Of a stretch of 64,000 bases of DNA, positions 11,101 to 23,021 are shown piece by piece (position 1 is the stretch's first letter; each line of letters starts with the position of its first letter). The notes under the pieces were generated by a model. It saw only the letters and a program-made list of their open reading frames with translations. It was not told the DNA's origin and ran no database searches. The position numbers and the translations under genes are program-made. Source of the stretch: Nemophila menziesii (lineage: Eukaryota; Streptophyta; Magnoliopsida; Boraginales; Hydrophyllaceae); NCBI GenBank assembly GCA_029959085.1, contig JARWIR010000042.1, positions 3,628,544-3,692,543 of the forward strand, written 5' to 3'.

Positions 11101-11739
11101 CGATATGATCGATAGTTCTTTTGGCCATCGATCTACTGTAGTATCCTAGTTTTACCATCTGTGTTTTGGTTCCTTTGGACATCGATCTAATTCTAGATGT
11201 AGGGTAGATTTGGGTACTATCAACAATAGATTTTTGAAACAGAAGGGGGAACCTGTTGAGGAAAACATAAAGGAAAAACATGAGATTTCAGTAGGAGGCA
11301 AAGTTTTGTTGGGCAACGAGAAGAAGATGATGGAGTTATGTTCTCAATGGAAAATGCATACATAATTAGTACTATTAGTGTCTAATTTCTGGAGGATATA
11401 TGCATTGATGCCAAAAAAGGACATACAAAGAGTATGGAGATTAAACATTGTAGAGGGAATTTTAAATTACACAGACTATTGAATATGATGGAAATGATCA
11501 ATTTGTTGATGTGCAGAAACTATTCATACTGGTGCAATTAAAGGGGTTAAGTCCTAACATTATTATCTATTTCTGAATGTTTTGTTGTTAAAAGAAGTAG
11601 AGGTTGTTTCATGGATGGGGAACGATTTTGTGTCATGATACTCTTGGAAACTGTAATGGAACCAAAGAACAATCTTCTTAATTACAAAATCGATGTTATC
11701 AATTTGTGCACCAAAAAAGAACAGCAATAAAGTACAAAC

Positions 11740-12262
11740 TTTAGATATGGGACAAATCCCATCTTAAATTTTTACCCAATTCGCACTAAAAAACAGACTA
11801 ATAATAAGATTAGTAAAAGATGTAAAGAGTGTGATAGATATGATGGATATAATCAATTCGTTGCTGTGCAGAAACTATTCATATGATGGGACAAACCAGA
11901 TATGGGACAAATCCCATCTTAAATTTTATAATAGAGATGGGACAAATCCTATTTGAAAAAATCAAAAAAATTTAAAGAAAAAAATCAAAAAAATTTATCA
12001 TATAAACGTAAATATCAATTTGCCTTGTCTAAAAATGAATTTTTTTTATTTTTGGTTTTTCTAGAATTAGTTATGACGATTTTAGGTGGTAGAGGTGGGG
12101 TAGAGGTGGGCTAGTGGTGGAAGGTTTTAATTGTAAATGGGATAAATCCCATCTTAGTTTTACAATAGATATGGGACAAATCCCATCTCAATATTAGAAT
12201 GGAGATGAAACAAATTCATCCCAATCTTAAAATTAGAGATGGGACAAATCCCATTTAAAAAA
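11740..12262. repeat. Interspersed GGGACAAATCCC palindromes
   Basis: At least six copies of a GATGGGACAAATCCCATCT-like palindrome occur near 11747, 11901, 11938, 12138, 12172 and 12238. They are separated by AT-rich DNA that includes one core 15-mer (12064-12078). Short frames here are not genes. Confidence 0.7.
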
Positions 12263-12427
12263 AAAGTAAAAAAAAAAATACCAAAAAAACAAAAATTTAA
12301 AAAAAATCGGAAAAAATCATAGACGTAAATATTAATTTGTCTCGTCCAAAAATGCAATTTTTTTACTTTTTTTATTTTTTTAGAATTAGTTATGACGATT
12401 TAAAAAAAATTTCACGGACGCGCGCGT

Positions 12428-12712
12428 GTGATGGAATTAGTAGTAGTAGGTGGTGGTGGGGGTGGTGGTATAGGCGGGGTGGGGGTGGTGGTGGTGGGAT
12501 GGGGTGGGGTGGTGGTGGGGGATGGTGGGTGGGGGTGGGGTGGTGGTGGTGGTGGGGGGTGGTGGGTGGGGTGGGGTGGGGGTGGGGGTGGGGGTGGGGT
12601 GGGGGTGGTGGGTGGTGGTGGGGTGGTGGTGGTGGGGTGGTGGTGGTGGGGTGGTGGGGGTGGGGTGGTGGTGGTGGGGGTGGGGTGGTGGTGGTGGTGG
12701 TGGTAGGAGTGG
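12428..12712. repeat. GGT/GGGGT microsatellite
   Basis: About 285 bp of nearly pure G and T, mostly GGT and GGGGT units, on the plus strand. It follows GATGGAATTAGTAGTAGTAG, the same junction seen at 24182 and, inverted, at 54575. All three forward frames are open but give only glycine, valine and tryptophan, so none is a gene. Confidence 0.9.
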
Positions 12713-13319
12713 GGTTGGGGTAGTGAGGATAGTGGTGATGGTTGTGATGGTTTTTAATTAATGTTTTTTATTATTTAAAAATATAGATGAACTTTCGTGT
12801 TAATGATAATGTTTGATTTAAATGGGAATAACAACTAAAATAAGGGTATTTTTGTAATGTTTGAACCTAAAATATTGTGTAATCTAAATGGGAAGGTAGT
12901 TTGTTATTTTGATCTAAGAGGGCATTGACCCATAAATAAATAAATAATTAAAATAATATTAAAAATAATAGTAAAGATAAATATAATAAAATATTTAATT
13001 AAAAATTAATTTTCTAAACTTTAAATAAATAGAAAAGATTTTCCTCCTTTGTTTTAGAATTCGAAGATTTATAGGAATTATCCTTTACCTTTTATACATT
13101 GAAAAGTTTCTTTAAACTTGAAATTGAAGTTGAAGTTGTTTTTACTTAATCCAAACTTTGTATTTTTCAAAAAAAGAAATAAGATCATTTTCGCCATTTG
13201 AACTCAGCTATTTTACAAATAAAATTTTGCACCTTTTTTCTGTCAACGGTAAAAAATTTCACCTAGAAATAATGCATATATAACTCAAAAAATATTAAAA
13301 AATTCATATCATGCATTCA

Positions 13320-13665
13320 CAGAGGAGGAGCCACCTTGATAAAGTTTACCATTAAAACTTTTGTAATTATAAGTTATTAATCTTTCTTGATTTTTTTTGA
13401 ATTTTCATTTTGCTCTTCTTAGTTTTTAAAATTTATATATTAAACCAATAATTATTTTATATATAGAATATTTTATATTTTATTGTAATATAGAAAATTA
13501 TAGTGTAAAACTTCTTCTAAGAAAAAATATAGAAACTTATAGTACAATTTTTTATAATATAAGAATTTACAGTGCAATTTTGTATAATATAAGAACCGAT
13601 TTTGACTTATAGTGCTTTTTTTTTTACCAAAGGACTTATAGTGCAAATACTAAAAATATTTCCTA
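13320..13665. mobile_element. Truncated relative of the hAT element at 37.8 kb
   Basis: The left side reads GAGGAGGAGCCACCTTGATA. The interior has the same ATAATATAAGAA and TTATAGTGCA motifs as the element at 37812-38264. The right terminus (GACTCCGCCC-like) is missing, so it is probably a truncated copy. The surrounding 12.95-14.3 kb is AT-rich without genes. Confidence 0.4.
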
Positions 13666-14402
13666 TGCATATACTTGTAGAATTGTACCAATCATTAAAT
13701 TTTCTATCCTTTTGACATTTAAAAAAAAAAAAAAACAACGCTTATCAGGTTGATATTAATTTATTACGTAAGCTAATATAGTTACTACCTCTTAATCCAT
13801 CCACATGTATGATAAATTTATAATTTGTTTTGAAGAAAGTAGTAGCGAGAAGAACTAAAGTCAATGTGAATTTTAAATCTGTTCTTCAAACGTTAGATTA
13901 CTTTTTTTAGCATGGTGTTTTTTTTTTTTATGGAAGAGACCTTGATAAATAGAAAAAGAAAGACAGGGAAAAAAACGTCGTTGTATTCTTTTATATAGCT
14001 TAGATGGTACCTAGAAAATATAATATTTACAATAATTTTATTTTTTAACTTTGACAGATTCATTTTAGTAAGACTACTGCTGGGAAAACGTATATTTCCT
14101 CACAAATACTTCTTACAAAAAGAATTAAAATAAGATTGAGATAATGTATAAATAGTTCATATATTAACTATGCAGATAACTAAATAAGGTGGATGACATC
14201 ATTACTGCAAATACTTATCGTCACGCATGAAATAACAGTCATTTAATTTACGATCAATACCTGATTACGTTCTTTAATACACATCACCAATGTCCAATAT
14301 AATGGAATTGTCTCAAGAAATATTTTCTTGCAATTTCAGAACAGTAATTCTCTTAGGAAGCTAGCTAATACACTACAGTCACTACTAAGCCAAGTACAAA
14401 AA

Positions 14403-15107
14403 TTATAAATTCCTGGTATGTGCGGGGTTGCTCCAGAAATATCTCAACAAGAAGCCTCCAATTTGAGAGATAGTATATGCATTAACAGTAGCATATAGAA
14501 CTTGTGCTGAAGTGGGCAGATGTAAACCCTCGATTGATATACGCACCATCACCGACATCATTGGAATTGTATCTCTATGGAGTATAAGATTTGCCAATTC
14601 ATTCAAATCACGACTCTGAAAAACTCTGTTGCCTTCCCAAAGACCAATTAACATATCCAACTCCAGAATATTATCATGGTCATGGTTAATTGGGTCGAAG
14701 TAATCAATTTGCCAAAACCAGCACAAAGCTTGAATCATTGAATGCTTACGCAAAGTAATCGCTGAATGGTCATTAAGAAAGTTTAAGAGCTCTGGAGGAG
14801 CATGACGATGTAGCAAATTGAGCGGATAAATGAGACACCGATGACCAATGCAGAGTTGAAGGCTGGGGATTATTGTTTGGCTGAACCAGAAGCCTGCCTC
14901 GAAGAGGAGTTCTATCACTATGACTTGATTGTGGAACGTATGATCGAGACCATAGATTCTCTCCGTCTCAGTGATCCAATTGGCGACTGTTCCTCGGTCA
15001 TTGCTTACAACAACTGAGATTTGTTCACCGTAGTAAAATACTGTGTGTGCGGTGTAAATGTTGCTTTCCACCGCATGATTCAATATGTTAAATCTCGGGT
15101 CCGCCAT
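14403..15107 (-). CDS. Werner-exonuclease-like protein lacking catalytic residues
   Basis: An intact single-exon frame of 234 residues from the ATG at 15107; the longer frame to 15143 starts with TTG. It aligns with the 3'-5' exonuclease-like proteins encoded at 38957 and 47244: ISVVVS matches IRTLVT, and SLQLCIGHRCLIYPL and the C-terminal LYATVNAYTISQIGGFL align too. The DEDDy catalytic set is gone. Exo I DxE is replaced by IELL (E66, L68), the Exo II aspartate is absent, and Exo III YxxxD reads YATVN. Its closest local relative is at 35500, with which it shares ISVVVS and TERIYGLD. It may be a pseudoenzyme that binds nucleic acid or protein, or an early pseudogene with an intact frame. A TTTATATAAA motif at 15236-15246 could be its TATA box. 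Confidence 0.72.
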   Translation of the reverse strand: MADPRFNILNHAVESNIYTAHTVFYYGEQISVVVSNDRGTVANWITETERIYGLDHTFHNQVIVIELLFEAGFWFSQTIIPSLQLCIGHRCLIYPLNLLHRHAPPELLNFLNDHSAITLRKHSMIQALCWFWQIDYFDPINHDHDNILELDMLIGLWEGNRVFQSRDLNELANLILHRDTIPMMSVMVRISIEGLHLPTSAQVLYATVNAYTISQIGGFLLRYFWSNPAHTRNL

Positions 15108-15540
15108 TGATGGATGAATTGCAGATTTGAAGGTTTTATTCAAGAATCAAGAATAGTATCAGAAATTGGGAGCTAGCTAAGTTTGATTCCAAATACGTTT
15201 TGTTTTGTTTTGTTTTCAGGGAACAAGTGTTCCGAATTTATATAAAGAGACGGTGAATGAAAAAAGTAGAGAATACTAAAAGAAAAAAAATTGTCAAGTT
15301 CTCGTTTTAGAATAAGATTCTTTTTATTTTTGATTTGTAGTATTATTGTTGTACCTAATTAGTAATTTCTAAGGGTAACAAATGTCGTTGAACTATTAAA
15401 ATGACTGTAGAGTGTTGATATTTCTTTCACCTCTTAAATGAAATAAATCAAGGTACATAGTTAAAATTCTTTTTCTAAACATTAGTTATTTAAGTAGGAA
15501 TATGCATGAAAAGAAATGTATATTTTCGTAAAAAAAATAA

Positions 15541-15830
15541 GGATTATTGCCCAAGAAACACCTTAAGTTAAAATTAATTCCCTCTCACCTCAACTATCAT
15601 TCTTTTCTCATAAAGGACACACATATTTTGCTTTTTCATTTTCTTTTCTAATAAAAGAGTCGTTTGAGTTATGGGAAGTTTTCCACTACTCAAACGTTGA
15701 GTAATGGGAAGCTTCCCACTACTCAAACTTTGAGTAATGAGAAGTTTCCCATTACTCGTAGTTCTTTAAAAAAGACGGTACCTTTTATGGGCAAGGGTGT
15801 AAGGTGGCAGGTGCCTATTGGGCATTAACC
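15541..15830. mobile_element. Short Mutator-like MITE
   Basis: The ends are GGATTATTGCCCAAGAAACA and, reverse complemented, GGTTAATGCCCAATAGGCAC. They resemble the ends of the elements at 6603 and 10268. Flanks are AT-rich and only approximately match as a 9-bp duplication. The interior contains repeated TACTCAAAC(G/T)TTGAGTAATG foldbacks (15691-15755). Confidence 0.5.
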
Positions 15831-17090
15831 TTAAAAATAATTGTGATGAGTGAAAGTTGCTCCAGATACCCATATATAAAAACAAAAAATGAACATTGTT
15901 CCAATTTTCTAATGACAAAATAAATATATTATAATAACAAAAAAATAAACATGAAATACATATAAGATCATTATAAAATTGAAAAAAATACCAAAAATAG
16001 GTTATTATTATTTATAGATTAAAATAATAAGTTTTAATCCAAATTTTTAAACTCTACATATTTTAAAATATATTATTATTTGATTATTTTATTAATACGA
16101 TCTAAAAAAACGGTTGAAACATTATAGCATACAAATTATAATTTTTAAGAACCACAACTTAAAATAATAATAATTCTTAATAAGATTATTTATTAAAAAC
16201 ATTCTTTAACAAAAATACGTTTATATAATTATTTTAATTACTTTATTATTTATTCATCTATATAAAAAAATTATTTATATATAACACTCTGTTACAACTT
16301 TCGACCACCACCACCATACCATCTCCATGTAATTTTTTTCAAAATATTCTGCACCACCACTGACCACTGCTGCAACCACCACTACCACCTCCAGGCAGTT
16401 TTTTTTAATTTCTTTTCTTTTTGAAAAAGAATTCAGTCCGCGATATAAACATTGCTCACGATATCTCACGGTTTAAAGGTTAGAGAGTTAGGAAGTTAGA
16501 CAGCACCTGCGGTACACCACAAGGGAAATGCGGTGTACTGCACGAGGACAAAAAGAAAAATGAAAAAGAAACCTTAAGTCTCCTGTGACCTAGACTTTTA
16601 ACCTTCTTCTTCCCAAAGCTCCCAACCACTTTTAGAATTCAACCCTAACTTCACCAACCATCAAAATACGCTCAAACAACCCGTATTTCACCATCAAAAA
16701 CATTATTACACCATTCCTGACAGCAATAACCATCCAAATCACTCAAACATCACAAGAAATCAAGAATCAAACCAAAGATTTTCATGATTCCTTTCTTTAT
16801 TTCTTAAATTTCTTCTTATCCCACAACATATTCTTCATGCCCACATATAAATATACATCCCCTACATCATTTCACCTCTAAATATTACCTTAATCATTCG
16901 TTTAAGGGAAAATTTCAAATTGGGTAAAATTTTGAGGTAAGGGTGAAGGAAGATGACATTGAGAACCGGGACACTCGCTAATGGGAGAGAAATGAAGGAG
17001 ATTTCAAGCATGCATTTAGGTGAGAGTAACATGAAGAAACCAGAGGTGTATCTGATTAAAGCGAAGAGGTAAAACGGTGGTTCGAGTCGT
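15831..17090. other. Gene-free AT-rich stretch
   Basis: AT-rich DNA with a degraded CCA-rich patch at 16302-16395 and a short inverted repeat near 16508-16545 (GCGGTACACC and GCGGTGTACT). I see no gene. Confidence 0.4.
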
Positions 17091-17990
17091 GTGGCTAGCG
17101 AGAAACTGGTTGTTGTGGAGCTAAGTGTTCAAGAACGAGTGATCGAGATTCCAAATAAGAAGGCTCCACAACCTCACCAAGCCAAGGAGCCTACACCAAA
17201 AAAAAAAGGTAATTCTAGGGCTCTAGAAGCCATTGCAATTGATATTTTACCTTCTTTGATATCCACACATGAGCGGAAATTTCACGAGAACGTAGAAAAA
17301 GGAAAGTATAAGAGATTTCTTGAGATGAGAGAAAGATTAGGTTGGAAGATGTTCATGATTGAGCGCGAGTTTTAATATTGTACTAGTGAGAGAGTTTTAT
17401 CTTGGCCTCTTTAGCCGAGATAGCATTTGTAGAGTTCCGATCCGGGGTAAGTTGATTCCCTTCACATGTGAAGACATTAGAAGCCATTTCAAGATGAAGA
17501 AATTGGTGGGACCTTGCAAATATCAACTAGTTGTGAAGAATATCGAGAGTTTTTTTATTGTAATCAACTACACAAAAAGGTGTTTAGTAAAGAGTTGGTA
17601 TTGCGTAATGAGAGTGAAAAGCTAAATACCTCTTGGCCTTACAAGTATTTTCAACCCAATGCAATAATTTTGGTACATTTCCTTACACCTTCAGCCCTTG
17701 GGAACACATGATTTGCGGATGTACTTCAAAAGTCTGCCATCATGTTAGATTGTAGAGGAATAAATGGATATAACACAAGTAATCTTCGATGAGGTAATGA
17801 AATTCATCGTCAACCCAAACGAATTCTATAACTTGAAATACCCATCGATGATTACTAGCCTAGTAATGAAGGCAGATGTTAATATTGGGGAGAAAGAAAA
17901 ATTAATTATCAGGTCGAGTTCCATCTTAGATTATGAATGGATCAAGAATATCATAAAAGGAGTACAGTCAAGGGAATCTCCTTGGTAGGA
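17091..17990 (+). pseudogene. Degenerate plant retrotransposon ORF (putative plant transposon protein domain)
   Basis: Broken frames encode segments such as RALEAIAIDILPSLISTHER, ERLGWKMFMIEREF, LVREFYLGLF and VPIRGKLIPFTCEDIRSHF. The pattern of a reader-like N-terminal helix, VxEFY and V(R)GK followed by I..HF resembles the putative plant transposon protein domain common next to Athila-type Ty3/gypsy elements. Stops and a frame change at about 17370 show that it is dead. It lies directly upstream of the LTR-like region, as if it were the 3' ORF of an older neighbouring element. Confidence 0.5.
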
Positions 17991-17999
17991 GAAGGTAAA

Positions 18000-18790
18000 C
18001 AAGTAACTTGAACAGATTGGAACCGCTCAAGCTCTCCTTAATTCACCGATCATCATTAGAAGGCCAGTCTCATTTAGGAACCTAGTGGCGTAGGAGCACC
18101 CTATTTAAGTCCCCTCGTGATTGTGAGGTCGCCAACCTAGTCCACCCTGACGTGGGTAGGGAGGAATTCAGAATCCTGACTACTTATCTAAGAGTTATTA
18201 TCACCCTTATAAACTAGTAGAAGAAATAGAAGGATTAGTGCATACGAGCAAAACCTAAGTTAAATTTTCTCATCTTATCTCTCTCATATTTATTTTATTG
18301 TCTTTGCTTTTATTTTATTTAGTTAATCATTAATCACCTCAATCATCATATTTATTTACTTGTCATGTCTTTTAATTATTAACTGCTACCTCTGATTTAT
18401 TTATCAATCTGTCTAACACATTTAAGTCCCTGAGGAACAATCTTCTTATCATTAAAACTTGCATACGTCCTGTAATACTTGCAATACCGTGTTAAGTTTA
18501 GGGTATTTGTGCATCGTTTATTTATCTTTTATTATCATATTTTTATCACACCCTAGGCGACACCACCAAACAAGTATTATCTTTTTAGATTTGTCTTCTA
18601 ATTTAAACAAGTGATCTCTTCTACGCTTCTTATTTAAACACGAGTTGAGCTAACAGACTAAATCCCTACAAACGAACTTTTTTTTATCAATTATACTTGC
18701 AAAGGATATGTGCACTTGTAGTGAGTTTCTTGCAGTGCTATTAGGTGTGTGCTTTCTTATTGTTTATTTATCACACCTTTGCCACCACCA
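18000..18790 (+). repeat. Degenerate LTR-like region upstream of a Ty3/gypsy primer site
   Basis: The sequence immediately precedes a tRNA-primer binding site. It shares layout and short motifs with LTR-like blocks at 43370-43760 and 50540-51150, such as GGGAGGAATTCAGAATCC versus GGAAGTTGGAATTCC, and a terminal TCACACCTT-rich end. LTR boundaries were not resolved. Confidence 0.5.
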
Positions 18791-18796
18791 TATTTT

Positions 18797-18814
18797 TGGC
18801 GCCGCTACCGGGGA
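18797..18814 (+). other. Primer binding site of an Athila-like retrotransposon
   Basis: TGGCGCCGCTACCGGGGA matches the complement of the 3' end of plant tRNA-Asp (TGGCGCCGTTGCCGGGGA) at all but two positions. Athila/Calypso elements use this primer. It marks the LTR/internal boundary, with gag following downstream. Confidence 0.8.
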
Positions 18815-18849
18815 TTTTTCTAGTTAGTTATTCTATTTAATTTAGTGTA

Positions 18850-20450
18850 GTGGTTTTATTACTTTCAATTTTACGCTTGTTTTTGTTTTTGTCTCTTTCA
18901 AGTTATTTAGGTATTGTTGTATTCTCTCGAATCCTGAGAAGTTATTCCGAGCTCAAACAAAGCGACAAAAGGAGGCAAATAAGAAGGAAGCAATGGTTGA
19001 TTTTGCAGATCCATTTTATAGCAGATAATAATGTACCACTTGGAGAGAACAATAATAATCAACAAGTTTCAATCCCCCAAGTAGTACCACCACAAGGAGG
19101 ATATCCACCTGTTTTTCAACACCATGAACAAGGTCTTCCTAGTCAGGGAGCACCTTTTCGAGTACAACCTTCATGGATCCGCCCTCCAGTGATCCAAGTT
19201 GTGTGATTCATGCGCGATCAGGGTATGATTAGTTAGTTAATGAGCTTTGGACACTACAGTTGTGCAGCACAACAAGATCCGGTGAGGTCGATTAAGAAGT
19301 TTATGCAGATTTGTAATGCCTACATTACTCAAGGCGTTACACGTAAGCAGCTGTATTACTTTATATTTCCGATTTTCTTGACCGGAGGTGCTAGTGAATG
19401 GTTGGATAGTCAACCATCAGATTTTATTACGTCATGGGACGAGTTACAGGTCAATTTATTTTATTGTTATTTTCCACAAAGCATGAGAATGAAGGATAAA
19501 ATGTTACTTGCAAGTTTTTGCCAAGATAATGATGAGATTGTAGGATAAGCATGGACAAGATTCCAACAAAAATATCCAGATGTCCACTTCATGGTTATAC
19601 CCCAGAACTTCAATTAGCGATGTTCTATCAAAGGATCAATGCGGAGTCAAGATTGAAGGTAGATAACCTTAGGGAGAAGGTTTCCTATATTGGATCCTAC
19701 AGAAGTTGCAGTTAGTATGGAAAAGATAGTTGAAACTGAGAGGAGTTGGTCACTATCGCGAGCTCCCATCATAAATACCAAAGGTATGCTATGATTAGAT
19801 AGTGAAACTGCTATAGATGCTAAGTCTTTGTAATGGAGAATCAAATGAAGCAGTTGGCACTTGAAATGGAGAAGGGTTTCCAAGGGAAACAAGTTGAAAT
19901 GAAAGTAGTGCAAGAAGCACAAGGTGTCTGCATTGTGGGGTCAACTATCATGTATAGGAAGAGTATGAAGTAAATTCGGAATTAGTATGTTTCATATCGA
20001 ATCGTGGGATTTACGTATTAGGTAATCGCAATCATCCGGTCCTTCCATAGTCTAATATGAATGGGGTCGTGAATTAAGGTAATTCTTATCAACCATGACC
20101 TCAAAATAACAATTTCCAACAGAGTTCTCAAGGTCCTTATCAAGAGGGCCAAAGTTATATCGATCTCGCACCACAACCAACCTATGATGCTTATGCTGAT
20201 AGTTTAGCATATAAAGCATTGCTGCAGCATCCACAGGAAGGATTCGAATTTGAGATCCAGATCTATAATAAAAACTTAACAAGCAATCTGTTGCATTAAA
20301 AATATTGGGGACACAAGTTCCCCAAGTAACCAGTGCGCTTGTGAAGTTTCAACAAGATCTTCCATCGATGGTCTAGGGTATAAAGAATGACGTAAAGGCC
20401 ATAGAAAATAGCGATTGTCTTTTGTCTTTATGTGATTTTTGTTTTATTTG
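18850..20450 (+). pseudogene. Degenerate gag of an Athila-like Ty3/gypsy retrotransposon
   Basis: After the primer site, broken frames give the typical proline/glutamine-rich leader (IPQVVPPQGGYPPV) and then a retrotransposon gag core at 19240-19548: DPVRSIKKFMQICNAY, YYFIFPIFLTGGASEWLDSQ and ITSWDELQVNLFYCYFP. Stops at 19204-19206 and 19546-19548 and further frame changes break it. Gag-like remnants continue to about 20450, after which no pol is found, so the element is truncated or internally deleted. It would have formed virus-like particles in an active copy. Confidence 0.72.
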
Positions 20451-20923
20451 AAGGTATTTTAGTATTTGTTCGCCTGTAAGATTGGGTGGTGGCTACTTTG
20501 AAGAATAACTCCAAGATCCCATAGGCCAATCACTAAAAAAGAAAATATTGTCAGTGTTGACATTTAGTCGTTGTCGGAGTTGTCTGGTAGTCGGTCCCAA
20601 AAGAACAATTAAATAACATGCCGGAGTTGACCATTGAGCGACTAAGTTGACTGTTAGAGTTGATTGTCCAGCAGCGATGGAGGTGAAAATAAATAATTAG
20701 TGTAGGTTTATAATATATTAATTATAATAATATTAAATTAAAAGATATTAAATGAATGATATTTTAATAAAGAAAACTAATGATGGATTGAATTTAATTG
20801 AAACATGGTAAATGAAATATATAGTAAGAATTAATATCGTGTTTGGCTAAATTTTAGAAGGAAGTTAAATTTTTATGTTTAATTAGGGATTTATCCCTAA
20901 TATATTAATGTTTGGTAATAGTT
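20451..20923. other. Gene-free stretch
   Basis: AT-rich sequence between the gag remnant and the next MULE. Around 20560-20670 it has GTTGTCGGAGTTG/GGAGTTGACC-like repeats. No gene seen. Confidence 0.35.
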
Positions 20924-20932
20924 TACTTTTAA

Positions 20933-21550
20933 GGGGTTTGTTAAAAATGTCTAATAAAAGTACCTAATTGGTAAAGTAACCTCTAATGATTTACTTTATA
21001 AATGAATTCCTAATGAAATATATATTTGTAAAAAACAATATATCTTTCTTTTTATACATATACTTCCTTTATTATTAAATATTTTATTTTATTTTTATTA
21101 TTATTATTAAATAAATAATGAGGCACTCCCACCAGTATTGCCATCACCACCACCACTACCGCCACCACCACCATCATGAAAAAAACTTGACCACCGCTAC
21201 AGCCAATACCACCACTACCTACTACTAATTCAATCACGCGCGCGTGTCTCGGATATTTAAAAAAAATTATAACTACTTCTAAAAAAATAAAAAATTTATA
21301 TTTTTGGACAAGACAAATTAATATTTACGTATATGATTTTTTTTTTTAGTGGTTGTAGTGGTGGTGGGGTGGTGGTGGTGGTTGTGCGAGTTTGTAATAG
21401 GGTGCTTGAATTTAAAAGATAAAAAATAGAGTAATTAAAATAATTATATAAAGATAGGTTTGTTAAAGACTATTTTTAAAAAAAAAATCTTATTAGGGAT
21501 TGTTTTTTAACAAATGAATTTTTCAATAGATCATTTTCAATTAATGACTC
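20933..21550. mobile_element. Diverged family A Mutator-like MITE
   Basis: The left end GGGGTTTGTTAAAAATGTC and the right end, reverse complemented GAGTCATTAATTGAAAATG, resemble the family A ends. Imperfect 9-bp flanks TACTTTTAA (20924-20932) and TTCTTTAAA (21551-21559) agree at 7 of 9 positions. The interior has CCA-rich DNA, ACTACTAATTCAATCACGCG and CGCGCGTGTC, as in the other copies, but the 15-bp core is degraded and the palindromic centre is shortened. Confidence 0.65.
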
Positions 21551-21804
21551 TTCTTTAAATTGTTGAATGCGTATTTTGATGATTAGTCATGTTTCAATTT
21601 TATTTACGAATTGGTGTATTTCATTTAGAATTTAAAAGATCCTGTTAGTGTTTTTATTATTCATCAACTTTGTAAACTTTACCGATTGTTTTAATTTTAT
21701 TTAGAATTTAAAAGATTCTTTAGAATTCTAAATAGAATTTAACATATTCTTATATAGGATTTTATTAGATTTTAACCGATTCTATTTTTATTGGAACAAT
21801 ACTA

Positions 21805-22047
21805 CTCTCTCTGTCTCAAAAGGTTGTCACTTATACTAAAAATAGTTGTCGCTTTAAAAAATTACGACACTTGTTTATTCTTTATACGATTTTTACCATA
21901 ATTAAATATTACAATTTATGTTTCTAATACAAAATTAAGATATCAGGACACTTTATGAGAGGTATTTTAGTAATTAATAGATTATAAAAGATGTTTCTTA
22001 GTTTGTGTGCAAAAACAATTGTGACAACCTTTTGAAGACAGAAGGAG
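21805..22047. mobile_element. Stowaway-type MITE
   Basis: The ends CTCTCTCTGTCTCAAAAGG and, reverse complemented, CTCCTTCTGTCTTCAAAAGG are flanked by TA on both sides (21803-21804 and 22048-22049). The 243-bp length fits Tc1/mariner-derived Stowaway MITEs. Confidence 0.8.
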
Positions 22048-22164
22048 TAGTAATATAATAAAAAGATTTTGAGCTAGGTTTGAGTATTACATTAAATTTA
22101 AAGTTTGTAAGTATTTGGTTACTTTCGTCTCCGTCAAGAAAGCTTTGTATACATAGTCAGCCAC

Positions 22165-22310
22165 AAACCAGTTGGGTTAGCTCAAGTGGGCAAAGTCTCA
22201 CTATTTCTTCAGTAGTTAGATGGGAGGTCCATGATTCGAATCCCTTCTCTAAAATGTGTAAAGTGATAGGTAGACTCTATTTTTAAGTGATTCTATTTTT
22301 TTCCATATTC
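22165..22310 (+). mobile_element. tRNA-derived SINE-like copy
   Basis: It has a box A-like TTAGCTCAAGTGG (22177-22189) and a box B-like GATTCGAATCC (22233-22243), spaced as in tRNA-derived SINEs, followed by a T-rich 3' region. Termini and target duplications were not resolved. Confidence 0.6.
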
Positions 22311-22559
22311 AATATAATAAAACTTGTAAATAGATTACTTTTATAAATAATTAATATCTGGAATAATGTTTCTTTTTTGTTTTGAGAGAAATTTGTAGAT
22401 GGGTATTAAAATTCGATGTTAATTAATTATCAAAGAAAAATAGAAAAATAAAAAGATAATCCTTAAAACTTATAATTTTTGTTTCGCTTTGTTGTTGGTG
22501 GATTTTATAAAACCTATAAATTACATCTCAGATTGATTTGTAAATGAGTATTTCACTTA

Positions 22560-23021
22560 GGTGTCGTTTGTTTTTTAAGTAATAAGTGCTAAATATTGAA
22601 TGATTAACTGAATATAACTTATCTGGTTAAGAGGCAGTGTCTGAATGATCCAGACTTAGGTGTCGTTTATTTTTTAAGTAATAAGTGTTGAATGCTGAAT
22701 GAACAGCTGAATATGACTTATTCTGTTAAGAGGCAGTGTCTGAATGATTCAGACTTAATTTGAAATCTTAATGAAACAGACCCGTTAAGAGCCACTTAGA
22801 TCTAAATTGGACAGAAAAAACAAAGAGTCTTATTGATCCAGTGTCTTAATGAACCAGATTAAGATATCATTAAGTGCAAACAAACACCCCCTTAGTTTGA
22901 AACCTTAATAAAACATAAGAGTCATTCAGATATGAATTGGTCAGTAAAAATAAACTATCTTATTGGTCCAGTGTCTTATTGAACTAGATTAAGATCTCAT
23001 TAAGTGCAAACAAACATTCCC
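22560..23021. mobile_element. PIF/Harbinger (Tourist-like) MITE interrupted by a copy of itself
   Basis: The left end GGTGTCGTTTGTTTTTTAAG (22561 on) and the right end, reverse complemented GGGAATGTTTGTTTGCACTT, belong to the outer copy. Its own body is split at 22658/22892 by a second copy of the same family. Confidence 0.75.
22659..22891. mobile_element. Inner copy of the nested Harbinger-like MITE
   Basis: This 233-bp copy is flanked by TTA on both sides (22656-22658 and 22892-22894). Removing it joins CAGACTTA to GTTTGAAACCTTAAT, matching the uninterrupted sequence CAGACTTAATTTGAAATCTT inside the inner copy. TTA target duplication and the ends fit PIF/Harbinger. Confidence 0.85.

Larger units (their letters stand above)
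10268..12931. mobile_element. Mutator-like element carrying a small secreted-peptide ORF
   Basis: The left end is GGGATAATGCCCATTTAAAT. The right end, reverse complemented, is GGGTCAATGCCCTCTTAGAT. A perfect 9-bp duplication ATAAATAAA flanks it (10259-10267 and 12932-12940), though in AT-rich sequence. Contents include a 72-codon peptide gene on the minus strand, an array of GGGACAAATCCC palindromes, the 15-bp MULE core at 12064-12078 and 12383-12397, and a long GGT microsatellite. No transposase was seen. Confidence 0.72.

Noticed and set aside
12337..12761. Long glycine/valine/tryptophan-rich open frames
   Set aside because: They are open only because a GGT/GGGGT microsatellite has no stops; all three frames are open and none has a domain.
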